DNA from: Shewanella glacialimarina | Lineage (GTDB): Bacteria > Pseudomonadota > Gammaproteobacteria > Enterobacterales > Shewanellaceae | Length of the DNA stretch: 64,000 bases | Direction: 5' to 3' | NCBI RefSeq assembly: GCF_020511155.1 | Contig: NZ_CP041216.1 | Location: 4,092,001-4,156,000, forward strand | Shown: piece after piece, positions 19,031-27,590 of the stretch | Position numbering within the stretch: position 1 is the first letter of the stretch | Layout of the letters: every line of letters starts with the position of its first letter | Made by a program: the position numbers and the translations under genes | Notes under the pieces: generated by a model | The model's database searches: none | Seen by the model: the letters and a program-made list of their open reading frames with translations, nothing else | What the model was told of the DNA's origin: nothing

Positions 19031-20791
19031 TTACGCCTCAGCCGTTTGTTGGTTTATAACATCTTGTGATAACGCAATTGAAGATTCACTGACATCTTCA
19101 ACCAACTTAGACACCTCTTCCATAGTTGTGGTGCCCTGGAATAAGTATTCCATTGCGGATTTAGCCAAAGGAACAAAATTAGGGCTTTTTAATGCTGCGC
19201 GGGCGAAATCCTGTGGATTACCAGTACGCATAGCATCAATCATGTTTTCATCAAGTTCTAGGATTTCAAAAATACCGATACGGCCACGGTAACCTGAACC
19301 GCTACATGTTTGACAGCCCGTCCCTACTTTAAAGGTGGCCTGTGAAAAATCTTCTTTAGAAACACTTTTCAACCAACTGGTATCTGCTGGAGTTAATTGA
19401 TAATCGACACTGCAATTATGGCACACTCTGCGCACAAGACGCTGGGCAATAATCACTCTTAAAGCACTGGCAACTAAATAACTGGCCGCGCCCATATCGA
19501 GCAAACGTAATGCGCTGGTGACCGCATCATTGGTATGCAAAGTCGATAATACAAAGTGACCGGTTAATGCGCCTCGCAAACCAATTTCAACGGTTTCTTG
19601 GTCACGCATCTCGCCCACCATAATAATGTCGGGGTCTTGACGTAAGGTGGTGCGAAGCACGTTAGAGAAATCTAAACCAATCTTATGATTCACCTGCACC
19701 TGGTTAATGCGCGGTAATTGATATTCCACCGGATCTTCTACTGTAATAATTTTACGGTCGGCTGTATTTAGCTCTCTTAAAATACCGTACAAGGTGGTGG
19801 TTTTACCGCTACCTGTTGGGCCTGTTACCAACAACATGCCATGGGGGCGTTTAATTTGTTTACGAATACGGGCAACAATATGTGGCGGCATCCCGGTTTC
19901 ATCTAGTGTGCGTAAACCTGCTGTTTGATCGAGTAGACGCATTACTACTGACTCACCATGATAAATTGGCATAGTAGACATACGTACATCAATCTTATGG
20001 CCCTTTATTTCCATGTGGAATCGACCATCTTGCGGCAAACGTTTTTCAGAAATATCTAGCCCAGCCATCAGCTTCAAGCGCAGCACCAAAGCGGAAGCAA
20101 TATTAACTTCATTTAAAATGTTTTCGTGCAGTTGACCATCAACACGCTGGCGTATACGTAGTACTTTTTCACCCGGTTCAATATGAATATCCGAAGCACG
20201 CATTTGCACTGCATCTTCAAATATTGATTGCAGTAACTTAACAACTGTTGTTTCATTATCACTGTCACCTTGGGTTAAATTCGCCAAATCGAACATGTCG
20301 TCAGCGGCATATTCTTCATCTAATTTACCGGCGATTTGCGCGATTTGATCTGTACGACGATATAAATTATCAAACGCGTCTAACAGTTGCTGTTCAGGTG
20401 CCACCGCAATTCTTAGTTGTTTAGGTGCGACAAGAATTTCCAAATTATCAATTGCTTGAAGGTCAGCTGGGTCACTCATTGCCACTAAGACACTATCGTG
20501 GTTACTCTCAACCACAAGTGCACGATGTCGACGCGCCTGCACTTCAGGCAAAATATTAACCACTTCAGGGGTAATAGGCATGCGACTGATGTCTAAAAAA
20601 GGTAAATTTAGTTGCTGTGATAAAAACTGCAGTAGTTGATTTTCACTAATACTTTTTAGATCGATTAGGGTACGACCGAGTTTTTTACCTGAATTACGCT
20701 GCTCAGCCAACGCTTGTTGAAGCTCGGCTTCTGAAATAATGTGTTCTTGGACTAAAAGATCACCTAAACGCATCTTTAACTTAGGTTTCAT
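19031..20791 (-). CDS. mshE: MSHA assembly ATPase MshE with c-di-GMP-binding N-domain
   Basis: A 586-residue GspE/PilB-type ATPase. Residues 8-150 form the MshEN domain; two c-di-GMP-binding-type motifs are visible, RLGDLLVQEHIISEAELQQAL (from residue 8) and LGRTLIDLKSISENQLLQFL (from residue 38). Then come the bipolar-ATPase signatures: Walker A GPTGSGKT at 324-331, the Asp and His boxes, MVGEMRDQETVEIG, and a tetracysteine zinc site (CHNC, CQTC). In Vibrio cholerae MshE binds c-di-GMP to drive pilus extension (family knowledge), so pilus output here is probably also under c-di-GMP control. It overlaps mshN by four bases. Confidence 0.97.
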   Translation of the reverse strand: MKPKLKMRLGDLLVQEHIISEAELQQALAEQRNSGKKLGRTLIDLKSISENQLLQFLSQQLNLPFLDISRMPITPEVVNILPEVQARRHRALVVESNHDSVLVAMSDPADLQAIDNLEILVAPKQLRIAVAPEQQLLDAFDNLYRRTDQIAQIAGKLDEEYAADDMFDLANLTQGDSDNETTVVKLLQSIFEDAVQMRASDIHIEPGEKVLRIRQRVDGQLHENILNEVNIASALVLRLKLMAGLDISEKRLPQDGRFHMEIKGHKIDVRMSTMPIYHGESVVMRLLDQTAGLRTLDETGMPPHIVARIRKQIKRPHGMLLVTGPTGSGKTTTLYGILRELNTADRKIITVEDPVEYQLPRINQVQVNHKIGLDFSNVLRTTLRQDPDIIMVGEMRDQETVEIGLRGALTGHFVLSTLHTNDAVTSALRLLDMGAASYLVASALRVIIAQRLVRRVCHNCSVDYQLTPADTSWLKSVSKEDFSQATFKVGTGCQTCSGSGYRGRIGIFEILELDENMIDAMRTGNPQDFARAALKSPNFVPLAKSAMEYLFQGTTTMEEVSKLVEDVSESSIALSQDVINQQTAEA

Positions 20792-22107
20792 TGGTTTTCT
20801 CCTAGTTGTACTAAACGCTGCTCAACAAATTCAATCGCAGTATTCGATAATCCTGGATAGTTTAATGCAGAACGATAAGCTTCTGCCGCTTTGGCATATT
20901 GCTGCTGAGAATCTAATGCATAGGCTAAACCCATCCACCATCTTGCCTGAGTTGACTCAAGGGTTAATAGCGAACGATAGGCTGATTCAGCCAGGTCATA
21001 TTGAGCTATTTTCTGTGCGATCTCACCTTGAAATGCCCACTTATCTTTAACAAAGTGACTACTATCATCAATGTAGCTCAATGATTGCAAAGCGGCGCGA
21101 TATTCTTGCAAAGCATTTTCAATATTGGCTTTGATTAAATAAAATTCCCAGTGTGACGGAAACATACCTACGCCGCTTTCAAGTAATCTAATCGCGGTAT
21201 TAGCATTATTTTGAGCGTAATAAATACTCACTAACTGTTTGCGCGCCGCATGTAAGCTAGGGTCGAGTATTATTGCTTCCAAATACCCGCTTGATGCATC
21301 ACTTAAGCGCTTTTCTTTTTCTGCCGCCTGCGCCTTTTGAAATAGCACCTTAGCTAATTGCGCTTTGGTCAGGGTGACTTCCGTTACCTTCATATTACTC
21401 GCCACAACTTGCTGACTTGCCGGCCTATTATTAGCCTTTTGCTGCTGTGATGGTTGTTGTAATTGAGCCTGTATAATCGAGTTAGGGTGCGCAGAGCTAG
21501 CCACTGCAGGTACTTGACTCTCAGTTGTCACCACTGTCGCTTGTGCATTATCTAAGCTAGCAACAACACTTACTGTATCTTGCTGCTCCAAAGCATTTGA
21601 TGGCAGAGCAGCTTGCTTAGCCATAATAGCTTCAGCAGGTTGTAACTTAATATTTTGCTCATGTGGGTTTTCAACAGCAATAAAATGGTTGGCGGAATCA
21701 TTACCAAGCTCTGCTGATAACGCTAGTTGGGTTAATTGTTCGTCCGACAGATCCTGCTTTTGGCTAGTCACTTCATCTTGCTGGTTATCCGATTTTATCA
21801 ATGGTTGCACAGTTGAAGAAATAAGTGATTGTTCGGGTAGACTGGTATTGTTAGTCGATATTTCAGGCACAAATTCTGCCGTGTCCTCAAGCAGCTCACC
21901 TTGCTGAAGTAAACTATACCCAAACCACGCCATAGGTATAGTCAACGCCAGCACTAATAATCCTAAACGTGATTTTTTTGGTTGTTCAACCTGACTGTTA
22001 AACTCTACTTGAGGGCGAACAAATTGACTTGTTGGTGCTTTATCAGCACTAGTCGCATTCTGCTGACGCTGCTCTAAATCTTGCAGCATTTTATTGATTA
22101 CGCTCAT
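20788..22107 (-). CDS. mshN: MSHA biogenesis TPR protein MshN
   Basis: A 439-residue protein from the ATG at 22107; the frame extends upstream to 22146, but this ATG has GTGGGTGG upstream and forms an ATGA overlap with the mshM stop. Order: cytoplasmic stretch MSVINKMLQDLEQRQ, one membrane helix (about 47-65), a long Gln/Ser/Val-rich linker (70-240), and at least four tetratricopeptide repeats in the C-terminal 190 residues (LEAIILDPSLHAARKQL, ALQSLSYIDD, SAYRSLLTLESTQARWWMGLAYAL). It is probably a periplasmic TPR scaffold of the pilus machine. Confidence 0.92.
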   Translation of the reverse strand: MSVINKMLQDLEQRQQNATSADKAPTSQFVRPQVEFNSQVEQPKKSRLGLLVLALTIPMAWFGYSLLQQGELLEDTAEFVPEISTNNTSLPEQSLISSTVQPLIKSDNQQDEVTSQKQDLSDEQLTQLALSAELGNDSANHFIAVENPHEQNIKLQPAEAIMAKQAALPSNALEQQDTVSVVASLDNAQATVVTTESQVPAVASSAHPNSIIQAQLQQPSQQQKANNRPASQQVVASNMKVTEVTLTKAQLAKVLFQKAQAAEKEKRLSDASSGYLEAIILDPSLHAARKQLVSIYYAQNNANTAIRLLESGVGMFPSHWEFYLIKANIENALQEYRAALQSLSYIDDSSHFVKDKWAFQGEIAQKIAQYDLAESAYRSLLTLESTQARWWMGLAYALDSQQQYAKAAEAYRSALNYPGLSNTAIEFVEQRLVQLGENQ

Positions 22108-23060
22108 AACCACCCACTTATTCGTGCCAGCCAAAGACCGCAACATGAAATCGAACTAAAATGTAATCCAGCCAAAACACTCAACGCCACCCCGATGAAA
22201 ACGAGTACTGGTTTAAGGGTAAATAATTGTGATGGGGACACAATACTCTTATTGGCATCTTCGGTATCGTTAATTGCCGCTTTACAATGTGCCAAGGTGA
22301 CTTTTGCTGCCCCTTCTCCATAAGCAAGTAATAACGTTTTATGGGCGAGTATATTAACTAACCGCGGGATCCCGCGTGCGCCAGAGGCGATTAACTTTGA
22401 TTCTTTAACGGTAAAAATAGCCAGACCTTGGTAGCCTGCTATCATGAGGCGATGGTTCATATAGGCCTGAACCTCATCCCAATTTAATGGCCGTAAATGA
22501 TAACTAAACGTAATCCGTTGCCTTAGCTGGCGTAAATTAGCCTGATTTAATCTATCATCAAGCTCCTGCTGACCAAATAACACCACTTGCAATAGCTTGC
22601 GGCTTTCGGTTTCAAGATTGGTAAATAATCTCAGTGCCTCTAGGCTTTCATCCGGTAAAGCTTGTGCTTCATCAATCACTAACACAACTTGAAAACCTTG
22701 CTCGCTTAGTGCTAATAGCTTTTCATGTATCAATCGGGTCAACTGCTGTTGATCAAGTTTTTCGGCGACATCAATACCTAAATCTGCCGCCACCGCCCAA
22801 CGTAATTCAGCTGGGGTTAAGTAAGGGTTCGGAATATAAGCACATTGAAACTGCGAAGGTAACTCATTCAATAATTTGCGACAAACTAAAGTCTTGCCAG
22901 TGCCAACTTCGCCTGTGACCTTTATAAATCCTTCACCGGTTTCCAGTGCCATTTGCAGCACTTGCAACGCTTCAACATGTGGCGTTAGTCCAAAAAAGAA
23001 CCCGGTGTTCGGCGTCAATGTAAAAGGTAACTGCCGTAAACCAAAGTGTTGCAAATACAT
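22104..23060 (-). CDS. mshM: MSHA biogenesis AAA ATPase MshM (ExeA-like)
   Basis: A 318-residue protein from the ATG at 23060 (the frame begins at a TTG at 23084, but MYLQHFGLRQLPFTLTPNT is the usual start of this family). It has Walker A GEVGTGKT near residue 50, Walker B VVLVIDEAQAL, and the arginine-bearing LRQLRQRITF stretch of ExeA/GspA-type AAA proteins, with a C-terminal membrane helix. ExeA-like ATPases help insert or assemble the secretin through peptidoglycan (family knowledge); here the secretin is MshL, encoded just upstream. Confidence 0.93.
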   Translation of the reverse strand: MYLQHFGLRQLPFTLTPNTGFFFGLTPHVEALQVLQMALETGEGFIKVTGEVGTGKTLVCRKLLNELPSQFQCAYIPNPYLTPAELRWAVAADLGIDVAEKLDQQQLTRLIHEKLLALSEQGFQVVLVIDEAQALPDESLEALRLFTNLETESRKLLQVVLFGQQELDDRLNQANLRQLRQRITFSYHLRPLNWDEVQAYMNHRLMIAGYQGLAIFTVKESKLIASGARGIPRLVNILAHKTLLLAYGEGAAKVTLAHCKAAINDTEDANKSIVSPSQLFTLKPVLVFIGVALSVLAGLHFSSISCCGLWLARISGWL

Positions 23061-23087
23061 AACTGCTAATTCCTGATCAGCCAAAGG

Positions 23088-24767
23088 TTACTGCTGAGTA
23101 GGATACCAACGCTCAATAAGATCCTGCGAACGTTTTAGCTCATTTGCCCAGGTATCATCACCCACCACGGTAGGTTTTAGCATAATAATTAATTCGGTTT
23201 TTCTGGTTGAACTGCTGCGGTTTGTAAATGCTTCACCTATAAAGGGAATATCTCCTAATAGCGGCACTTTAGACACAATTTCGATATTATCGCTCTTCAT
23301 CAAACCACCAATAACCACCACATCGCCCGATGCCGCTTTAATGACAGTGTCAGACTCGCGAATTTCGCTTTGCGCTAAAGGTAACTCTAAGGTGGAATCA
23401 CTGATTTTAATTAATTTAGTTTGCTCTTTCACATCTATAACTGATGGGTGGACATGTAATAACACATTGCCATCATCATCAATTTGCGGAGTGACATCTA
23501 AGGCGATACCGGAAAAGAAAGGCGTTAATTCAACCTGTGGAGTGGTCACTGGTGTGGTGCCTGCAACAGTGGTTGATGACACATCGGTGACAAAATACTC
23601 ATCACTACCCACTTTTATAACCGCTTTTTGGTTATTAGAAGCTGTCACCCTTGGGCTTGATAACACATTGACGTCACCTTGCGTATCTAGCAGGCTAATC
23701 ATCGCAGCAAAATCGGTACCTTTGACATTAATTGAGGTCACGCCACCAACTACACTGGTAATAGCATTACTTAATCCCTGACCTGCACCTGTGCCAAAAT
23801 CAATGTTAGTACTGCCAACATGACCCATGACATTTTCCCATTGAATACCCTGCTGATAACCATCAGATAAGGTCACTTCAATAATTTTAGCTTCTAAAAT
23901 CACCTGACGATGTAAATGAGTTTCTGCTTTTTCGATAAAATAGCGTACCTGGCGTAACTCATTTGGAAATGCACGAATCGTCACTAAGCCAGCCTGCGGA
24001 GTTACAACTACTTGGCGCCCGCCGCCAGTTTCCCCGATAATAGCGGTTAGGGTTTCTTTTAGTTCACCCCAAAAATCAGTTTTAGTTCTGGAACGGATAA
24101 ATGTACCATTTGTATTATCGCTGCTATTACTATTACTACTGTCGTTATTACTGTTGTTACTCGAGCTACTGTTGTTACCTGAATTAGAATTACTGTTATT
24201 ACTCGAATTTGAACTATTGTCGTTATCAGAAATACGACCTGAACTGACTGAAGTTAACGATAACCCCTCACGTTCCATATATAAGTAATTCAATGAGAAG
24301 GTCTCTGTACGCATTCCAGAAGGGAAAACACGTAATATCCGGCCTTCTCGACTCACCTCATAGCCATAAATGTCTTCAACAACCTGGATTGCTTCGGCTA
24401 AAGTGACACTCTTTAAAGACAGTGAAATACTACCTTGTACTTCGGGGTGCACAGCAACACTGAGTGGCGTACCTTCAACTAATGAAGGAAAAAAGACTCT
24501 AGCATCGACCTCATGCGCTGAAACATCAAATCGACGCTCGGCTGGAAGCGGCGGCATTGAAGCGCCAATACTATTTTGACCATTAAGCTCACGTTGCACA
24601 TCAGCGGGCATGGCAGCAGGAGGAGGCATAACCAATTTGGGCGCTTGCGCTTGCGTTAATGACTCATTAATTGATTGTTTTGATTCAGTTGGATCTGGAC
24701 GATTGGTGGTTTGACATGCCATCAAACTTAATGCCAACAGAGGGGTGATATAGTTAATCGATTTCAT
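23088..24767 (-). CDS. mshL: MSHA outer-membrane secretin MshL
   Basis: A 559-residue secretin lipoprotein: signal peptide ending LSLMAC (lipobox Cys at 18), an N0/STN-like domain (about 78-150), a low-complexity Asn/Ser segment (181-221), an N1-like domain (255-300) and the C-terminal secretin barrel with VLSSPRVTASNNQKAVIKVG, VIGGLMKSDNIE and VPLLGDIPFIGEAF. It forms the outer-membrane channel through which the pilus passes. It is 13 bases after mshK and 27 bases before the mshM start. Confidence 0.96.
   Translation of the reverse strand: MKSINYITPLLALSLMACQTTNRPDPTESKQSINESLTQAQAPKLVMPPPAAMPADVQRELNGQNSIGASMPPLPAERRFDVSAHEVDARVFFPSLVEGTPLSVAVHPEVQGSISLSLKSVTLAEAIQVVEDIYGYEVSREGRILRVFPSGMRTETFSLNYLYMEREGLSLTSVSSGRISDNDNSSNSSNNSNSNSGNNSSSSNNSNNDSSNSNSSDNTNGTFIRSRTKTDFWGELKETLTAIIGETGGGRQVVVTPQAGLVTIRAFPNELRQVRYFIEKAETHLHRQVILEAKIIEVTLSDGYQQGIQWENVMGHVGSTNIDFGTGAGQGLSNAITSVVGGVTSINVKGTDFAAMISLLDTQGDVNVLSSPRVTASNNQKAVIKVGSDEYFVTDVSSTTVAGTTPVTTPQVELTPFFSGIALDVTPQIDDDGNVLLHVHPSVIDVKEQTKLIKISDSTLELPLAQSEIRESDTVIKAASGDVVVIGGLMKSDNIEIVSKVPLLGDIPFIGEAFTNRSSSTRKTELIIMLKPTVVGDDTWANELKRSQDLIERWYPTQQ
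24105..24227 (-). repeat. Asn/Ser low-complexity tract inside mshL
   Basis: Residues 181-221 of MshL consist almost only of Asn and Ser with a few Asp and Gly. The DNA is made of imperfect trinucleotide units (AAC, AGT, AAT types). Unit loss or gain would keep the frame, so it could vary in length between strains. Confidence 0.85.
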
Positions 24768-24780
24768 TATAGTTTTTGTC

Positions 24781-25098
24781 CTATCTCTCTGTTACCGACT
24801 GGAATAGTTGGAGTTTACGACCATCAGACAAGCTTACCTGGCTTTTACCAATTGCCACAATACGTACCCCTTGTACCCTATCACCAACTTTCATAATTTT
24901 ATTATTTATCACCGCAAACGAAGATGCGCCATTAATGACACTACTTAGCACTAAACTTTCTGCAGCATCCGCTATAACGACGGCTTGATAACTCGCGCTT
25001 GGTAAAGTCGGATCACGCAATGTCTGCCCATGGGCGGCAAAAACCACCAATGAAAGCAAGCTGCTCATAACGTAAGGATTAATCTTGTTTAGCAACAC
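24781..25098 (-). CDS. mshK: MSHA biogenesis protein MshK (PilP/GspC-like)
   Basis: A 105-residue protein with an N-terminal hydrophobic segment ending VVFAAHGQ and the motif LRDPTLP followed by a small beta domain (SSVINGASSFAVINNKIMKVGDRVQGVRIVAIGKSQVSLSDG). This HR-like pattern is the one used by GspC/PilP-type proteins to contact a secretin. It overlaps mshJ by 20 bases and precedes the mshL secretin gene, consistent with a link between inner-membrane complex and secretin. Confidence 0.88.
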   Translation of the reverse strand: MLLNKINPYVMSSLLSLVVFAAHGQTLRDPTLPSASYQAVVIADAAESLVLSSVINGASSFAVINNKIMKVGDRVQGVRIVAIGKSQVSLSDGRKLQLFQSVTER

Positions 25099-25741
25099 TG
25101 ATAAAGTCCTTATTAATGCTTAATGTGTATAATTCTAATTCGACATTTGCTGTAGGATGTTTGGCCACTTGATAATCTAAACGCTTCCAATAAAGCTTAT
25201 CTGGCATAGATTCAACCGCTTTTACAAAATTCAAAATAGCAAAATAATCGCCCTCAATTTGCAGCTTGATCCCATGGCTGTATAGGTTCATCTGATGCTG
25301 TTCGTCTTCACCCACCTGTAAAAGTGCAATTGGGGCAATAGAGCTAAATGAAATGAGCTTGATGCCTTTATCATTTGATAACAGATTAGCCAATACAGTG
25401 GGCATATAATCTGCTGGCACCATATCAACCATTTGCGCATCTAGCTCTGCATCAACTACACGCATCTGCTCATTAATTAATACCAGCCTTTGCTGGTAAT
25501 CTGCATTGGGGTCTAACATCAACCTTTGTTGATATAACTCAATCTGCTGTTCAATAATGGAGGTTTCTTGCGCAACGCTATGCAATTGATTATCTAGTTT
25601 GGTTATTTGCATCCACTTACCATCGAGTGGTAAAAAAGCCAGCATACCAATAACGATAAACGTTGCCGCAGCAATTAATACCCGTTCACGTTGAGTTAAC
25701 TGATTAAATTTTTGCTCAATTAACTGCCACTTTTGTTTCAT
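25079..25741 (-). CDS. mshJ: MSHA biogenesis protein MshJ (PilO/GspM-like)
   Basis: A 220-residue bitopic protein: cytoplasmic MKQKWQLIEQKFNQLTQRER, one membrane helix (about 22-38), a periplasmic coiled coil (about 45-95) and a small C-terminal ferredoxin-like domain. This is the PilO/GspM architecture of the inner-membrane alignment complex. It overlaps mshI2 by four bases and mshK by 20. Confidence 0.9.
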   Translation of the reverse strand: MKQKWQLIEQKFNQLTQRERVLIAAATFIVIGMLAFLPLDGKWMQITKLDNQLHSVAQETSIIEQQIELYQQRLMLDPNADYQQRLVLINEQMRVVDAELDAQMVDMVPADYMPTVLANLLSNDKGIKLISFSSIAPIALLQVGEDEQHQMNLYSHGIKLQIEGDYFAILNFVKAVESMPDKLYWKRLDYQVAKHPTANVELELYTLSINKDFISVAKQD

Positions 25742-26346
25742 TGAACCGTCTCCTTACTCACCACTGGCGTGCTGGTAAGCTTAAAGGCCAAAGGCTGATC
25801 TTCGCCTCGATCCATCGTCATAGTGGCAAAAGCAAAACCCTTAAGTGTGTCAGCCGTGTTAAGTCGCTCAATCCATCTGGGGATACTAGAGGGTTGCAGG
25901 CCAAAACCTTCAAATTCAATCTGGGCTTGATTAAAATAAATTCGACTCAACCAAACTGATGCGTCAGATACCGCAGCCAAGTCAGTTAAAATAGGAGAAT
26001 AGCCTTGACTAATCAAAGCTGTGCGCTGCTCTAGTTCATTCTTAAGCAAACGCTTTAACACTAAACGTTGTTCCTCGAGCTCAACACGGGCGACTAAGTC
26101 ACGATCGGGAACACGTTGAGCAACCTGTTGCTCTAACGTGTTTTTGTTTTCGATTAACATTTGCTGCTGAGCGTTAGCCAGCTGCAAGTCATGCTGCATA
26201 TTATTCAATTGATGCCAGGCAAGGCCATACAAAAGTACGCTTACACTCAGTAACACTGCTAGGGCTGTTATTAACCTAGTAAAATTTAACCTTTGCTTGG
26301 GTGGTAGAAGCGAGGCGGTATAGAGATTAATTCTGCTTTTAATCAC
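25738..26346 (-). CDS. mshI2: MSHA biogenesis protein MshI2 (PilN/GspL-C-like)
   Basis: A 202-residue bitopic protein beginning MIKSRINLYTASLLPPKQRL, which is the PilN-type sequence that binds the PilM groove, followed by one membrane helix (about 25-48), a coiled coil and a periplasmic fimbrial-assembly domain. It is the PilN counterpart of the alignment complex together with MshI (PilM-like) and MshJ (PilO-like). It overlaps both neighbours by four bases. Confidence 0.88.
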   Translation of the reverse strand: MIKSRINLYTASLLPPKQRLNFTRLITALAVLLSVSVLLYGLAWHQLNNMQHDLQLANAQQQMLIENKNTLEQQVAQRVPDRDLVARVELEEQRLVLKRLLKNELEQRTALISQGYSPILTDLAAVSDASVWLSRIYFNQAQIEFEGFGLQPSSIPRWIERLNTADTLKGFAFATMTMDRGEDQPLAFKLTSTPVVSKETVQ

Positions 26347-27224
26347 ACTTCACTCCTTGATAGTTCTACAAAGGCTAATTTGGCCAAATAAGCTGCCACA
26401 CCTTGATGTTCGACCATAGTAACTGCTTGATTAAAGTTAGCAGCAACTAGCATAGTCAGAGCAGCTTGCTTACCCTCTGTCAGCAAGTTAATCGCAGCAA
26501 CCGGCGCCTGACGCAGCTGACTTTCAAAATAGTCCATTGAGCGCTGTATTTCTAAACTTAAGTTATCTGCCAACCCAGCACTCAAGTCTTGTTCTTTAAC
26601 ATCTTGCAACTCGTTAAAACCACGTACACGGCGTTGCATTAAAGATTCACCCGCTTTAATGACAGTGAATAACAACTCCTGGTGAGGTAAATGTGTTACT
26701 AACATGTGGGCCATGTTATCTGCGTCAAATATGTGAGTTAACACTAACTCTTCAATGGTAATACCCGCAATGGTAAAACCAAGTTCTTCACACGCACTCG
26801 CAATAGCGACAAGTTTATCTCGAGCGACAACAACGACATTGATTTTAGTGTTCGCGGAAACTGACGATTCAAAATAATCGAGATGAATATTGGCAACAGG
26901 TTCGGACACCATGTCTTTAACAGTCCAAATTAATGCTTGGTTAATTTCAGCTGGTTCAACATTGGGTTTTTCGGCTTGCAGTGATTGATAATGACTAGCT
27001 GACATAACTATTTGCACAGTAGCCGTGCCAAACTTTTGTTTTATATCGCTAAAAGTATCGTTCCAGTTCTGTTTTATTAATGGAAATTCGGTGTACGATT
27101 CGGCTTGACCTGACATTTCACTTTGATAGACCCACACTGAGTCAGTGTCGACAAACACGCCCAATTTACCGGAAGCCTCTGCTGTACGCCAAAAAGCCAA
27201 TTTATTAACAAAACCACTATTCAT
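26343..27224 (-). CDS. mshI: MSHA biogenesis protein MshI (PilM-like actin-fold protein)
   Basis: A 293-residue cytoplasmic protein with the degenerate actin/ASKHA fold of PilM and GspL N-domains: LGVFVDTDSVWVYQSE near the start, AEINQALIWTVKDMVSEP in the middle and NLSLEIQRSMDYFESQLRQAPVAAINLLTEG near residue 240. It is the first gene of the 16-gene MSHA unit, 366 bases downstream of csrD, and a promoter-like sequence lies about 40-70 bases before its ATG. It overlaps mshI2 by four bases. Confidence 0.9.
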   Translation of the reverse strand: MNSGFVNKLAFWRTAEASGKLGVFVDTDSVWVYQSEMSGQAESYTEFPLIKQNWNDTFSDIKQKFGTATVQIVMSASHYQSLQAEKPNVEPAEINQALIWTVKDMVSEPVANIHLDYFESSVSANTKINVVVVARDKLVAIASACEELGFTIAGITIEELVLTHIFDADNMAHMLVTHLPHQELLFTVIKAGESLMQRRVRGFNELQDVKEQDLSAGLADNLSLEIQRSMDYFESQLRQAPVAAINLLTEGKQAALTMLVAANFNQAVTMVEHQGVAAYLAKLAFVELSRSEV

Positions 27225-27590
27225 CTAAAAACCTTTTTGCGTGTTAAATGGTGTCGATCCCCAACATACTTATTGAGCCTTAAAAAAGTCAATCTAACTC
27301 GAATTAAGTGTTGGCGTCTAATCGTATGTTTACATCCATTTAAACTTTTGACGATACGGCTTTTGAGTACAAATATTAACCGCTAACATTAATTTAACCA
27401 TAACTGTTAACTAAAACTAAAAACATGGCATTATCCATGGTGAACTTATTCGATACTTTAACTGCTAATATTTTCTATTTTATAGAAAAATACTAAAAAT
27501 AGCCCTATTTAGATAAGATAGATTGTCACGCTAAGATAAACAAGTTTTTCACGATATTTGATAACATATAAGTTTAGTGGCTCATCACAT
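27225..27590. other. Gap between csrD and mshI
   Basis: 366 AT-rich bases with no coding frame. It holds the proposed msh promoter (27263-27292) and an AT-rich stem TTTTCTA/TAGAAAA (27471-27489) without a clear T-run. No recognisable CRP, Fur or other operator was seen. Confidence 0.5.
27263..27292 (-). promoter_or_regulatory. Candidate sigma-70 promoter of the msh operon
   Basis: On the minus strand TTGACT (27292-27287) and TATGTT (27268-27263) are separated by 18 bases, about 40 bases before the mshI ATG. The -35 box matches five of six consensus bases and the -10 box four of six. Confidence 0.45.

Noticed and set aside
23341..23781. 146-codon plus-strand frame inside mshL
   Set aside because: Antisense of the conserved secretin domain; the minus-strand protein explains the sequence.
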